From Pseudobutyrivibrio sp. (lineage in GTDB: Bacteria; Bacillota; Clostridia; Lachnospirales; Lachnospiraceae), in assembly GCA_017557435.1 (NCBI GenBank), contig JAFYYR010000006.1, positions 38,118-102,117 of the forward strand: a stretch of DNA of 64,000 nt. The letters are read 5' to 3'. The notes below the pieces were generated by a model that was given only the letters and a program-made list of their open reading frames with translations, did no database searches and was not told the origin of the DNA. Made by a program: the position numbers and the translations under genes. Positions 47,693 to 57,453 of the stretch are shown here, in pieces. Position 1 is the stretch's first letter; every line of letters begins with the position of its first letter.

Positions 47693-49786
47693 ATGAGTAA
47701 AGTTACAGAGATATTTGGAAGCAAGGTTTTTAATGATGAAACCATGAAAGAGCGTCTTCCTAAGGATGCCTACAAGGCCCTTAAGAATACAGTAGAAGAA
47801 GGAAGACCTCTAGATAGAGAGCTTGCAAATGTCATCGCTCATGCCATGAAGGAATGGGCAATCGAACTTGGAGCAACACATTTTACACATTGGTTCCAGC
47901 CAATGACAGGTGTTACAGCTGAGAAACATGATTCATTTATTCAGCCAGAGGAAGGTGGAAAAGTTATTATGACTTTCTCAGGCAAGGAGCTTATTAAGGG
48001 CGAGCCTGATGCATCTTCATTCCCTTCTGGTGGACTTAGAGCTACATTTGAGGCAAGAGGTTATACAGCATGGGACCCAACATCATATGCATTTATTAAG
48101 GATGATACACTTTGCATTCCAACAGCATTTTGCTCTTACTCAGGTGAGGCTCTTGATAAGAAGACTCCACTTCTTCGTTCTATGGAGACACTTGATAAGT
48201 CAGCTGTTAGAGTTTTAAAGCTTTTTGGTCATGACGATGTTAAGAGAGTTATTACTACAGTTGGACCAGAGCAGGAATATTTCCTTATTGATTCAGAGAT
48301 GTACAACAAGCGTCCAGATTTAATCTACTGCGGACGTACACTTTTTGGAGCAAAGCCTCCAAAGGGACAGGAACTTGAGGATCACTATTTTGGAACAATC
48401 AAGCCAAGAGTTTCTGCTTATATGAAAGAGTTAGACGAGGAGTTGTGGAAGCTGGGAGTACTTGCTAAGACTAAGCACAATGAAGTTGCTCCAGCACAGC
48501 ATGAGTTGGCACCAGTTTTCTCGACCACTAATATAGCAACCGATCATAACCAGCTCACCATGGAGATGATGAAGGTGGTGGCAGGCAGACATGGCATGAC
48601 TTGCCTCCTCCATGAGAAACCATTCGCTGGTGTAAACGGCTCAGGTAAACACAACAACTGGTCTATATCAACTGATACTGGAGTAAACCTGTTAGAACCT
48701 GGCGCTACTCCTTCCCAGAATGCTCAGTTCTTATTATTCCTCACAGCTGTTATCAAGGCTGTTGATGAATATCAGGAGTTACTCCGAGTATCTGTTGCTT
48801 CTGCAGGAAATGATCACAGACTAGGCGCAAACGAGGCACCACCAGCAATCATTTCTATGTTCCTTGGGGATGAGCTTGAGGCTATTGTAGAGTCAATCAT
48901 CGATGGAACAGATTACAAAGACATTAAGAAACAAAAGATGTCAGTTGGTTCTGAGGTAATTCCAAGCATTTCAAAGGATACAACAGACAGAAATAGAACA
49001 TCGCCATTTGCATTTACAGGAAATAAATTTGAGTTCCGTTCTCTTGGTTCAACTGCTTCAATTTCTGGTCCAAACATTGTACTTAACACAATTGTTGCAG
49101 AAGAGCTTGATAAGTTCGCAGATGAGCTTGAGGGCAAGGCTGATTTTGATAAGGCACTTGGAGAACTTTTAAAGAGAGAGCTTACAGCTCATAAGAGAAT
49201 CATCTTCAATGGAAATGGTTACTCAGAAGAGTGGGTTAAGGAAGCTGAAAGAAGAGGACTTGCTAATCTTAAGTCTACAGTAGATGCACTTCCTGCATTC
49301 ATCGCAGATAAGTCTATTGATGTATTTACAAAGCATAATGTATTTACTAAGGATGAGCTTTACAGCCGTTACGATATTCTTCTTGAGAATTACTATAAGG
49401 TAATCGATATCGAGGCACTTACATTTGATTCAATGGTTAAGAAAGATATCGTTGCTGCAGCTAGTGATTATCAGTTTACACTTGCTGAGACACTTAATGC
49501 TAAGGCGGCTACAGGACTTTCAGTTGATTCAACTGTTGAAAAGAAGCATCTTGAAAAGGCTTCTAAGCTTGCATTCGAAATGGATGAAAGACTTGAGAAG
49601 CTTGAGGCAGATATTGAAAAGGCAAAAGAGCTTTCAGAGACATATGAGCTTGCTAAGTTCCATCATGATGTAATCTTTGCTGATATGAATGAGCTTCGCG
49701 AGGTTGTAGATGAGCTTGAGACAGTTATCCCAAGTGACATCTGGCCATATCCTACATATGGAGAGATTCTTTACAGTGTAAAATAA
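47693..49786 (+). CDS. glnA: Glutamine synthetase type III
   Basis: The protein has 697 residues, the length of GSIII (GlnN) enzymes. Diagnostic blocks are [52 protein letters not shown] and [14 protein letters not shown]. It makes glutamine from glutamate, ammonia and ATP. AAGGAGG precedes the ATG. Its leader lacks the AAAGGC hairpin of its neighbours and carries the other conserved motif instead, so it may be regulated separately. Confidence 0.95.
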   Translation: MSKVTEIFGSKVFNDETMKERLPKDAYKALKNTVEEGRPLDRELANVIAHAMKEWAIELGATHFTHWFQPMTGVTAEKHDSFIQPEEGGKVIMTFSGKELIKGEPDASSFPSGGLRATFEARGYTAWDPTSYAFIKDDTLCIPTAFCSYSGEALDKKTPLLRSMETLDKSAVRVLKLFGHDDVKRVITTVGPEQEYFLIDSEMYNKRPDLIYCGRTLFGAKPPKGQELEDHYFGTIKPRVSAYMKELDEELWKLGVLAKTKHNEVAPAQHELAPVFSTTNIATDHNQLTMEMMKVVAGRHGMTCLLHEKPFAGVNGSGKHNNWSISTDTGVNLLEPGATPSQNAQFLLFLTAVIKAVDEYQELLRVSVASAGNDHRLGANEAPPAIISMFLGDELEAIVESIIDGTDYKDIKKQKMSVGSEVIPSISKDTTDRNRTSPFAFTGNKFEFRSLGSTASISGPNIVLNTIVAEELDKFADELEGKADFDKALGELLKRELTAHKRIIFNGNGYSEEWVKEAERRGLANLKSTVDALPAFIADKSIDVFTKHNVFTKDELYSRYDILLENYYKVIDIEALTFDSMVKKDIVAAASDYQFTLAETLNAKAATGLSVDSTVEKKHLEKASKLAFEMDERLEKLEADIEKAKELSETYELAKFHHDVIFADMNELREVVDELETVIPSDIWPYPTYGEILYSVK

Positions 49787-49859
49787 GATTTTTCACATAA
49801 GACGGGAAAACACACCCATTATGATTGCCTTCGGCAAAGGGGGTGTGTTGTGGAAAATC
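49787..49859 (-). repeat. Intergenic hairpin element, inverted copy (also likely glnA terminator)
   Basis: Outer GATTTTTCACA (49787-49797) pairs with TGTGGAAAATC (49849-49859). Inside, AACACACCC (49809-49817) pairs with GGGTGTGTT (49841-49849) around TTGCCTTCGGCAA. On the minus strand the inner part reads like hairpin B of copies 1 and 2, including the TTGCCGAAGGCAAT core. Confidence 0.65.
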
Positions 49860-49892
49860 ATTTTTAAAACAAGTTTAAAAATAATTTTCTTT

Positions 49893-49944
49893 GTACAAAG
49901 GCGTACATGACTCAGGATAATTACCTGAGCATGTGCGCTTTTTT
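49893..49944 (+). promoter_or_regulatory. ANTAR-type antiterminator hairpin and terminator, amt leader
   Basis: GTAC-AAAGGC-GTAC (49893-49906) overlaps a terminator. In that terminator GCG-ACATG-CTCAGG (49901-49916) pairs with CCTGAG-CATGT-CGC (49924-49938), followed by T6. The two folds exclude each other. Confidence 0.7.
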
Positions 49945-49973
49945 AATAAAGTAATAATTAGGAGGAAAATATT

Positions 49974-51719
49974 ATGGAAGAGTACACAAGTCTACTATTT
50001 GGAGTGTGGTTCCTAATTGGCGCTGCATTAGTATTCTGGATGCAGGCAGGATTTGCTATGGTGGAGGCTGGTTTTACCAGAGCCAAAAACACCGGCAATA
50101 TTATTATGAAAAATCTTATGGATTTTTGTATTGGTACAGTAATGTTTGTTTTGTTAGGCTTTGGTCTTATGTTTGGTGAAGACACATTTTTCGGTCTTAT
50201 AGGAAAGCCTTCACTTCAGATTTTTACAGACTATGCCAGCTTTGATTGGAGCAACTTTGTATTTAACTTAGTATTCTGTGCTACAACAGCTACAATTGTT
50301 TCCGGTGCTATGGCAGAGCGTACAAAGTTCATCAGCTACTGTGTTTATTCAGGTGTTATTTCACTTGTAATTTACCCAATCGAGGCTCACTGGATTTGGG
50401 GCGGCGGCTGGTTAGCACAGCTTGGTTTCCACGATTTCGCAGGTTCATGTGCAATTCACATGGTTGGTGGTATCTGTGCCCTTATTGGTGCAAAAATCTT
50501 AGGACCACGTATTGGTAAGTTCTCACATGATAAGAATGGCAAGATTGCAAAGGTAAATGCTTTCCCTGGTCATAACATCGCACTTGGTGCACTTGGTGTA
50601 TTTATTCTTTGGCTCGGCTGGTACGGATTCAACGGTGCAGCTGCAACATCACTTGATCAGCTCGCTTCAATCTTTGTAACAACAACAATTGCACCAGCAG
50701 TTGCAACTTGTACAACAATGGCTTTCACATGGGTTAAGTATGGTAAGCCAGATGTTTCAATGTCTTTAAACGCATCACTTGCAGGTCTTGTAGCTATTAC
50801 AGCTCCATGCGACGTAACAGATGCACTTGGTGCAGCAATCATCGGTATTGTTTCTGGTTTCCTTGTAGTATTTGGTGTATGGCTTCTTGATTATAAGCTT
50901 CACGTTGATGATCCAGTAGGTGCCGTTGCAGTTCACATGATGAACGGTATCTGGGGAACACTTGCTGTAGGTCTTTTTGCTACAACTTCAGCTCCTGACA
51001 GCGAGCTTACAGGTCTTTTCTATGGGGGCGGTTTTAAACTTTTAGGATTACAGGCACTCGGTGTAGTAACAGTAGGCGCTTGGGCAGCAGTAACAATCAC
51101 AATTACATTCTCAGTTATTAAGGCAGTCATCGGTCTTCGTGCTTCAGCAGAAGAGGAAATCGTTGGTCTTGATAGAACAGAGCATGGTCTTCCATCAGCA
51201 TATTCAGGATTTAACATGCTTGAAGATGATTTCGATACAGATGATTATGATGAGGAGACAGCAAGCCTTATTACAGAAACTCTGGAGGCAGCAGGCCTCG
51301 CTACTCCTGATGAGGCAATTGAAGTTGAGTACGCTCCTTCACAGATTACATCAGCAGGCAAGCCTCGTATGACAAAGGTTGAAATCCTTTGCAAGGAACG
51401 CAACCTTGAGAAGCTTAAGAATGCTTTATTGAAGCTTGGTATTACAGGTATGACTGTTTCTCACGTAATGGGTTGTGGCATTCAGAAGGGTGCGCCAGAG
51501 TACTACAGAGGTGTAGCTTTAGAGCCAGCACTTCTTCCTAAGATTCGTGTAGACGTAGTCGTATGTAAGGTACCAGTACAGCAGGTAATTGACACAGCTA
51601 AGAAGGTTCTTTACACAGGCCACATCGGCGATGGCAAGATCTTTGTTTACGATGTAGAGCAGGTTGTTAAGATTCGTACAGGCGAAGAAGATTTTGCAGC
51701 TTTACAGGATGTTGAATAA
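49974..51719 (+). CDS. amt: Ammonium transporter fused to a PII signalling domain
   Basis: The protein has 581 residues. Residues 1 to about 400 are a full Amt channel with the DFAGSCAIHMVGG block and a second pore histidine in VAVHMMNGIWG. After an acidic linker (about 415-460), residues 466-575 are a complete PII domain. Its B-loop is TGHIGDGKIFV and its C-loop KIRTGE, as needed for ATP/ADP binding. The T-loop reads YRGVALEPALLPK, without the Tyr51 that is uridylylated in proteobacteria. AGGAGG precedes the ATG. Normally GlnK is a separate protein that plugs Amt; here it would be tethered. Confidence 0.93.
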   Translation: MEEYTSLLFGVWFLIGAALVFWMQAGFAMVEAGFTRAKNTGNIIMKNLMDFCIGTVMFVLLGFGLMFGEDTFFGLIGKPSLQIFTDYASFDWSNFVFNLVFCATTATIVSGAMAERTKFISYCVYSGVISLVIYPIEAHWIWGGGWLAQLGFHDFAGSCAIHMVGGICALIGAKILGPRIGKFSHDKNGKIAKVNAFPGHNIALGALGVFILWLGWYGFNGAAATSLDQLASIFVTTTIAPAVATCTTMAFTWVKYGKPDVSMSLNASLAGLVAITAPCDVTDALGAAIIGIVSGFLVVFGVWLLDYKLHVDDPVGAVAVHMMNGIWGTLAVGLFATTSAPDSELTGLFYGGGFKLLGLQALGVVTVGAWAAVTITITFSVIKAVIGLRASAEEEIVGLDRTEHGLPSAYSGFNMLEDDFDTDDYDEETASLITETLEAAGLATPDEAIEVEYAPSQITSAGKPRMTKVEILCKERNLEKLKNALLKLGITGMTVSHVMGCGIQKGAPEYYRGVALEPALLPKIRVDVVVCKVPVQQVIDTAKKVLYTGHIGDGKIFVYDVEQVVKIRTGEEDFAALQDVE

Positions 51720-51768
51720 TAATTAAATTTTCTCTTTACAAATAAGTACGCTTATTGTACACTTTTTG

Positions 51769-51829
51769 AGTACAAAGGCGTACTTTTTTTGCGAGAGGTG
51801 ACTCTTGTAAAAAAAAACGCCTTTTTTTT
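51769..51829 (+). promoter_or_regulatory. ANTAR-type antiterminator hairpin and terminator, GS-like leader
   Basis: AGTAC-AAAGGC-GTACT (51769-51784) overlaps a terminator whose 5' arm AAAGGCGT-ac-TTTTTTT (51774-51790) pairs with the A-run and ACGCCTTT, followed by T. The small hairpin AGAG-GTGA-CTCT lies in its loop. Confidence 0.7.
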
Positions 51830-51847
51830 GTTTTTATAGGAGGAATT

Positions 51848-53095
51848 ATGTCTCAGCTATCAGTCAGTGATATCATCGATTTTGTAGAGGAAAATGACGT
51901 AAAATTCATACGTCTTGCATTTTGTGACCTCTACGGTAAACAAAAGAATATTTCAATAATGCCACAAGAGTTGAAACACGCCTTTGAAGAAGGTGTTAAT
52001 TTCGACTCTTTTCTTATTTTAGGGTATGACGATGAACAGGGAGAGGACTTATTTCTTAAGCCTGATCCAGATACCATGCACGTTTTGCCATGGCGACCAC
52101 AGTCTGGTCGAGTTATTCGTTTTTACTGCGACGTGGTACTTTCAGACGGTAGTCCATACAAATACGACTATCGTAACTTCCTTAAGGAGACACTGGCAAA
52201 ATGTGGCCAGCTAGGTGTTTCTACAAGAATGGGGCTTAAGTCAGAGTTTTACTTATTTAAAACTGATGAGGATGGAAATCCTACAAATGAGCCATTTGAT
52301 AATGGCGGATATTTTGATGTAGCTCCAAATGATAAGGGCGAGAATATCAGAAGAGAAATCTGTCTTACTTTGGAGGAGATGGGTATCAACCCTCAGTCAT
52401 CTCATCATGAGCGTGGTCCAGGTCAAAATGAAATTGATTTCATATCTGGCGACGTGCTTACTACAGCAGACAATCTTGTTACATATAAAAATGTAGTTGA
52501 AAATATTGCAGCCAGAAATGGTGTGTGGGCTTCATTTGATCCACTTCCACTTCCAAATGCTCCAGGTAATGGTCTTCATATTAAAATGGCAAATTACCGT
52601 GGCGGTGTAAATCTTCAGAATGAGGACAAGGAATTCTCAGAAGGTTTCATGGCTGGAATTATTAATAGAATGAGGGACATTACATTGTTCTTAAATTGCC
52701 GCAAGGATTCCTATGACAGATTTGGAATGAATGAGGCTCCAAAGTATATTACTTGGTCAGAACAGAATAATTCCCGTCTTTTTAGAGTTCCAGAATTTAA
52801 GGGAAAGAGAGAGCATTTTATTCTTCGTTCACCGGATTCTTGTATTAATCCATATTTAGCAAGTGCGATTATTATTCAGGCTGGTCTTGCGGGAGTTAAT
52901 AATAAGGAAAAGCTTCCACCAGCACTTGAGGTTAATTCTCGTCAGCTTACAGATGATATTTCAGCAAACTTAGAGATGCTGCCATTATCACTGGATGAGG
53001 CTATAGAATGTGCCGAGAATAGTCAGTTCATTAAGAACTCAGACTTTGCAGATATTGCTACTCATTATATAGAAAAGATCAAATCTACTAATTAG
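51848..53095 (+). CDS. Degenerate glutamine synthetase I-like protein
   Basis: The protein has 415 residues, about 30 fewer than B. subtilis GlnA; the C-terminal segment after the last helix is missing. Overall similarity to GSI is clear. E188 and E195 (SHHERGPGQNEIDF), H244 (GNGLH) and E133 are kept. The first metal glutamate of GPEPEF is K131 (GLKSEF). The later n2 ligand in VEVR is I325 (FILR). The D50-loop SSI is FLI, and NSYKRL is DSYDRF. Two of three n2-metal ligands are therefore gone and catalysis is doubtful. The ANTAR gene follows 20 bp downstream. It may be a sensor or a regulatory partner. Confidence 0.85.
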   Translation: MSQLSVSDIIDFVEENDVKFIRLAFCDLYGKQKNISIMPQELKHAFEEGVNFDSFLILGYDDEQGEDLFLKPDPDTMHVLPWRPQSGRVIRFYCDVVLSDGSPYKYDYRNFLKETLAKCGQLGVSTRMGLKSEFYLFKTDEDGNPTNEPFDNGGYFDVAPNDKGENIRREICLTLEEMGINPQSSHHERGPGQNEIDFISGDVLTTADNLVTYKNVVENIAARNGVWASFDPLPLPNAPGNGLHIKMANYRGGVNLQNEDKEFSEGFMAGIINRMRDITLFLNCRKDSYDRFGMNEAPKYITWSEQNNSRLFRVPEFKGKREHFILRSPDSCINPYLASAIIIQAGLAGVNNKEKLPPALEVNSRQLTDDISANLEMLPLSLDEAIECAENSQFIKNSDFADIATHYIEKIKSTN

Positions 53096-53115
53096 TTTCC
53101 TAGAAGGAGTTAAAT

Positions 53116-53688
53116 ATGGAAAGGGCTTTGATTGTCTGCGACAATGAAAAAGGCACTTCTTTTTATAAATCCTTTCTAAAAGAAAACGGGTTTGTAGATA
53201 TGATTGTTGCTGAGAATGCTCCAGAAGCAAAGCGAATCATTTCGGACTATGATTTTGATATATGTCTTATAAATGGTCCTATTGGTGGTTCCAGTGGAGA
53301 GGAGCTTTCCATTGATATAGCAGAGAAAAATATCTGCCAGGTTATTTTATTTATTAAGGCAGAGTATGCTGAGGAAATAGCATCAAAGGTAGAGGATTTC
53401 GGTGTAATTACCGTTCCCAAGCCTATCAATAAGCAGCTTTTCTGGCAGGCGCTTAAGCTTGCCCGTGTGGCCCAGAGTCGTATCAATATGGCTCACAAAG
53501 AAAGTGCAAAGCTGGAGAAAAAGCTTAGTGATTTAAAAATTATTTCCAGAGCAAAATTGCTTCTGATTATCAATAGAGATGTTTCAGAAGAAGAAGCACA
53601 TAAGATTATCGAAAGACAGGCAATGGATTCCCGGTTATCCAGGGCTGATGTGGCTAAAGAAATAATAAGAGAATATGAAGGAGAGTAA
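53116..53688 (+). CDS. ANTAR-domain RNA-binding antiterminator with atypical receiver
   Basis: The protein has 190 residues. Residues 1-115 form a receiver-like domain. The phospho-acceptor position is Asn53 ([11 protein letters not shown], where DxxLLDxxLPG is expected), and only a lysine in VPKPIN is typical, so phosphorylation is unlikely. A coiled coil leads to the ANTAR domain (about 125-186: [19 protein letters not shown] ... [14 protein letters not shown]). ANTAR domains bind RNA hairpins with A1/G4 hexaloops and prevent termination. Four such hairpins lie in this island. AGAAGGAG precedes the ATG. Confidence 0.9.
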   Translation: MERALIVCDNEKGTSFYKSFLKENGFVDMIVAENAPEAKRIISDYDFDICLINGPIGGSSGEELSIDIAEKNICQVILFIKAEYAEEIASKVEDFGVITVPKPINKQLFWQALKLARVAQSRINMAHKESAKLEKKLSDLKIISRAKLLLIINRDVSEEEAHKIIERQAMDSRLSRADVAKEIIREYEGE

Positions 53689-53689
53689 A

Positions 53690-55282
53690 ATGACAAAGCA
53701 TGTATTTGTTACAGGTGGCGTAGTATCAGGATTAGGTAAGGGTATTACAGCAGCCTCACTTGGACGATTACTTAAAATGAGAGGATATAAGGTGGCTTCA
53801 CAGAAATTGGATCCATATATGAATGTTGATCCAGGAACTATGAGCCCATACCAGCATGGCGAGGTTTTTGTTACTGATGATGGTGCAGAGACTGATTTGG
53901 ATTTAGGTCACTATGAGAGATTTATCGATGAGAGCCTTAACAAATATTCTAATCTCACATCTGGAAAAGTATATTGGAACGTACTTAACCGTGAGAGAAA
54001 GGGAGAATATTTGGGACAGACAGTTCAGGTGATCCCACATATCACAGAGGAAATTAAGCGATTCATCTATATGGGTGCCAAGACTTCTGACTGTGATGTG
54101 CTTATCACAGAAATCGGTGGTACAACAGGTGACATTGAGTCCCAGCCATTTTTGGAGGCAATCAGACAGGTGTCTTTGGAGCAGGGCAGAGAAAATTGCC
54201 TATTTATCCATGTAACACTTGTACCATGGCTTTCAGGTTCTGAGGAGCACAAGTCAAAGCCAACACAGCATTCTGTTAAGGAGCTTCAGTCTCTTGGTAT
54301 TTCACCAAATATTATTGTTTGCCGTGTTGACCACCCACTTGAGCAGTCTATCAAGGACAAGATTTCACTTTTCTGTAATGTAAAAAAGGATTGCGTAATT
54401 GAAAATGATACTCTTGATTGTCTTTACGAAGCACCTCTTATGATGCACAAGTACGGACTTGATGATGTGGTTTGCCGTGAGCTTGGTCTCGAGAACAACC
54501 CTCCTAAAATTGATGAGTGGGAGAAGATGGTTGAGAACATCAAGGGCCTTAAGAAGACAACTAAGATTGCAATCGTTGGAAAGTATGTAGCTTTACATGA
54601 TGCATATCTTTCAGTTAGAGAGGCCCTTTACCATGGCGGCTATGCAGATAGCGCCCATGTGGATATTAAATGGGTTGATTCTGAGGAAATCACAAAAGAA
54701 AATGTAGAAGAATACCTTGGAGATTGCGATGGTATTTTAGTTCCAGGCGGATTTGGAGATAGAGGCGTTGAAGGCAAAATCGAAGCCTGCAGATATGCAA
54801 GAGAAAATGATATTCCATATCTTGGCATTTGCCTTGGAATGCAGGTGGCTGCAATTGAATTTGCCAGAAATGTATGTGGTATCGAGGATGCCAACTCTCG
54901 TGAGTTTAATAACACAGGTAAGAATTGCGTAATTGACCTTATGGAAGAGCAGATGGCAGTTCTTAGAAAGGGTGGCACAATGAGACTTGGTGCATACCCA
55001 TGTGCTGTTCGAAAGGACACTAAGCTTTATGAGGCTTATGGTTCAGATAATATTTCCGAGCGTCATAGACATAGATTTGAGTTTAACAATTCATATAGAG
55101 ATGTAATGACAGAAAAGGGACTTACTATTTCTGGTACATCACCTAATGATGAGGTAGTTGAGGCTATTGAGGTATCAACAAATAAATTCCATGTGGGAGT
55201 TCAGTTCCACCCAGAGTTTAAGAGCCGTCCTAATAAGCCACATCCTTTATTTGCGGCATTTATTAAAGCAAGTTTAAAATAG
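53690..55282 (+). CDS. pyrG: CTP synthase
   Basis: The protein has 530 residues and aminates UTP to CTP with glutamine. The synthetase domain starts [16 protein letters not shown]. The glutaminase domain has GICLGMQ with the catalytic Cys and ends with [13 protein letters not shown] 53690 is set by GAAGGAG and begins one base after the ANTAR stop codon. It is probably cotranscribed with the nitrogen regulators, as another glutamine consumer. Confidence 0.96.
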   Translation: MTKHVFVTGGVVSGLGKGITAASLGRLLKMRGYKVASQKLDPYMNVDPGTMSPYQHGEVFVTDDGAETDLDLGHYERFIDESLNKYSNLTSGKVYWNVLNRERKGEYLGQTVQVIPHITEEIKRFIYMGAKTSDCDVLITEIGGTTGDIESQPFLEAIRQVSLEQGRENCLFIHVTLVPWLSGSEEHKSKPTQHSVKELQSLGISPNIIVCRVDHPLEQSIKDKISLFCNVKKDCVIENDTLDCLYEAPLMMHKYGLDDVVCRELGLENNPPKIDEWEKMVENIKGLKKTTKIAIVGKYVALHDAYLSVREALYHGGYADSAHVDIKWVDSEEITKENVEEYLGDCDGILVPGGFGDRGVEGKIEACRYARENDIPYLGICLGMQVAAIEFARNVCGIEDANSREFNNTGKNCVIDLMEEQMAVLRKGGTMRLGAYPCAVRKDTKLYEAYGSDNISERHRHRFEFNNSYRDVMTEKGLTISGTSPNDEVVEAIEVSTNKFHVGVQFHPEFKSRPNKPHPLFAAFIKASLK

Positions 55283-55376
55283 TACTGTACAAAAGTAACT
55301 GTTTCCGATTAAAATAGAGTCGTATGAGGTATATTTACCTTGAAATCTAACAAATCTTATTTGATGGGAGGAAAAT

Positions 55377-56804
55377 ATGTTAGAAAAAAGATTCAAACTC
55401 AGCGAAAACAATACTACTGTTAAAACAGAGATTATCGCTGGACTCACAACATTCATGACAATGGCATACATCATTGCATTGAATCCAAACATTCTTACAG
55501 GCTACCGTGCAGGTGGAGATGAGCTTTGGAATGGTATATTCCTTGCTACATGTCTTTCATCAGCAGTTGCTATGTTTGTAATGGCATTTCTTGCAAACAA
55601 GCCATTCTGTCTTGCTCCAGGTATGGGTCTTAACTCATTCATGGCAATTGTTATCGGCAACTTAGTTGCTATGACAGGTATGGGATATGTTGAGTCATTC
55701 CAGTCAATGCTTTGCATTATCCTTATCGAAGGTGTTGTATTCTTGATCCTTTCACTTCTCAATGTCAGAGAGAAAATTGTTGACGCTATTCCACTTGGCA
55801 TTAGACTTGGTATTTCACCAGCTATTGGTCTTATGCTTCTTAACATTGGTTTTGGCTCAAATGTATACATTGCAGATTCAAACTTCAATCAGTTCTTTGT
55901 TATGAAGGATTTCTTTGGAGCTCTTACAGCTGGTTATGCTAGAGATACAATGACAGATGCTTATCCAATTATGGTTCTTTCTGCAATTACAATGTTCGTA
56001 GGACTTTTTGTAATTGTTGTACTTGCATCTAAGGGCGTTAAATCAGCAGTTATTCTTGGAATGTTTGCTGCATCTATCCTTTACTGGATTTGTGATTTTG
56101 CAGTACTTGGCAACAATCCATTTGCTTCACTTGAGACAGCTTCATTTGTTCCAGCATTTGGAGATATGGCTGCTACTACATTATTTAAGTTTAACTTTGC
56201 TGGACTTGCTCAGATGGGGTGGTTCACAGCTATTACTCTTGTTATCACATTCTGTATCATCGATATGTTTGATACAATTGGAACACTTGTTGGTACAGCT
56301 TCACGTGCAGGTATGGTAGACCGCGAGGGTAACATGCCTAACATGAAAGAGGCACTTCTTTCAGATTCAATTGGTACAATCGTAGGTTCTTGCACAGGTA
56401 CATCGACAGTTACTACATTCATCGAGTCTGCATCAGGTGTTGAGGCAGGTGGACGTACAGGTCTTACAGCGCTTACATGTGGTATCGCTTTTGCAGCATG
56501 TATTTTCCTTGCTCCAATCGCAGCTATCATTCCAGCAGCAGCTACATCAGCAGCACTTATCTATGTAGGTGTTCTTATGATGACAGGTCTTAAGAAGGTT
56601 AACTTTGATGATCTTTCAGTTTGTGTACCAGTTACAATCATGCTTATTGCAATGCCAATCTCTGGTTCTATCGGACATGGTATTGGTCTTGCTATGATTT
56701 CATACACAATAATCAAGATATTTACTGGTAAGGCTAAGGAAGTTTCAGCACTTACATATGTGATTTCACTTCTTTTCCTTATTAAGTTCTTCTTAGCAGT
56801 TTAA
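55377..56804 (+). CDS. Purine permease of the AzgA/NCS2 type
   Basis: The protein has 475 residues and about 12-14 helices. AzgA-type landmarks are the N-terminal KTEIIAGLTTFMTMAYIIALNP, GMGLNSF, and GTSTVTTFIESASGVEAGGRTGL. Homologues import guanine, hypoxanthine or adenine with protons. GGGAGG precedes the ATG. No purine riboswitch is seen in the 94-bp leader. The terminator is at 56828. Confidence 0.9.
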   Translation: MLEKRFKLSENNTTVKTEIIAGLTTFMTMAYIIALNPNILTGYRAGGDELWNGIFLATCLSSAVAMFVMAFLANKPFCLAPGMGLNSFMAIVIGNLVAMTGMGYVESFQSMLCIILIEGVVFLILSLLNVREKIVDAIPLGIRLGISPAIGLMLLNIGFGSNVYIADSNFNQFFVMKDFFGALTAGYARDTMTDAYPIMVLSAITMFVGLFVIVVLASKGVKSAVILGMFAASILYWICDFAVLGNNPFASLETASFVPAFGDMAATTLFKFNFAGLAQMGWFTAITLVITFCIIDMFDTIGTLVGTASRAGMVDREGNMPNMKEALLSDSIGTIVGSCTGTSTVTTFIESASGVEAGGRTGLTALTCGIAFAACIFLAPIAAIIPAAATSAALIYVGVLMMTGLKKVNFDDLSVCVPVTIMLIAMPISGSIGHGIGLAMISYTIIKIFTGKAKEVSALTYVISLLFLIKFFLAV

Positions 56805-56827
56805 GACTTATATAATTAGTTAATTTG

Positions 56828-56860
56828 AGAGCGCATTGCAATTTGCAGTGCGCTCTTTTT
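56828..56860 (+). terminator. Terminator of the purine permease gene
   Basis: GAGCGCA (56829-56835) and TGCGCTC (56849-56855), with further TGC/GCA pairing inside, are followed by T5. Confidence 0.88.
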
Positions 56861-56980
56861 ACTATTCACAGTTAAATATGGATAGAAAATAATGCTCACA
56901 GCAATGTGGGCTTTATTTTTGCAGAGGGAACAATTAGAATTGTTTTATTAAAAAATCGGGATTTGTGGAGGATGATAAAT

Positions 56981-57289
56981 ATGAAAAATAGATTATCTTG
57001 GCTGTTAATTTTGTTAAATGTGATTGGCTGCCTATGTCTTGCTTATAGCAGCTACTTGTTTCTTTCCGGAAGCACTATAGTTGATGTACCGGATGCAATG
57101 CTGCCAATGGAAAGATGGGAAAGAGGAGGTTGGCTACTTACTATTGGAATGATTCCACTGATAATAGCAAACTTCTTAGGTTATGGATATATTCAATTTG
57201 GAAATAAGAAAAACAGACTGCTTATCTTCATTCCCTCTGTTATCTGCATAATTTTAGTAGCATGCTTTTGGGGGAAGGGAATAATATAA
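56981..57289 (+). CDS. Small membrane protein, three helices
   Basis: The protein has 102 residues. TGGAGG lies 9 bp before ATG 56981; upstream in-frame starts lack a ribosome site. Hydrophobic segments lie at about 7-27, 50-70 and 80-98. It resembles SdpI/DUF-type small inner-membrane proteins only in general shape; no family is recognised. Confidence 0.6.
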   Translation: MKNRLSWLLILLNVIGCLCLAYSSYLFLSGSTIVDVPDAMLPMERWERGGWLLTIGMIPLIIANFLGYGYIQFGNKKNRLLIFIPSVICIILVACFWGKGII

Positions 57290-57318
57290 TTTCAGTTTGG
57301 TGAAATAATGGCATCATT

Positions 57319-57346
57319 ACTAGGCGGGGCTTATGCTCCGCCTAGT
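57319..57346. terminator. Perfect GC-rich hairpin
   Basis: ACTAGGCGGGGC (57319-57330) pairs with GCTCCGCCTAGT (57335-57346), with one mismatch. No T-run follows, so termination is uncertain. Confidence 0.5.
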
Positions 57347-57453
57347 AGTTCGTTTAAGGTATATGGATTTTTATTTTTGATGGGATTATTTAGGGACACC
57401 TCTGTCTTTTATTATTTACACAGTTGATAAATGAGAGAGACGGAGGTTATAAC

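Noticed and set aside
55283-55376. Purine riboswitch before the purine permease
   Set aside because: The 94-bp leader lacks the conserved purine aptamer sequences and any terminator.
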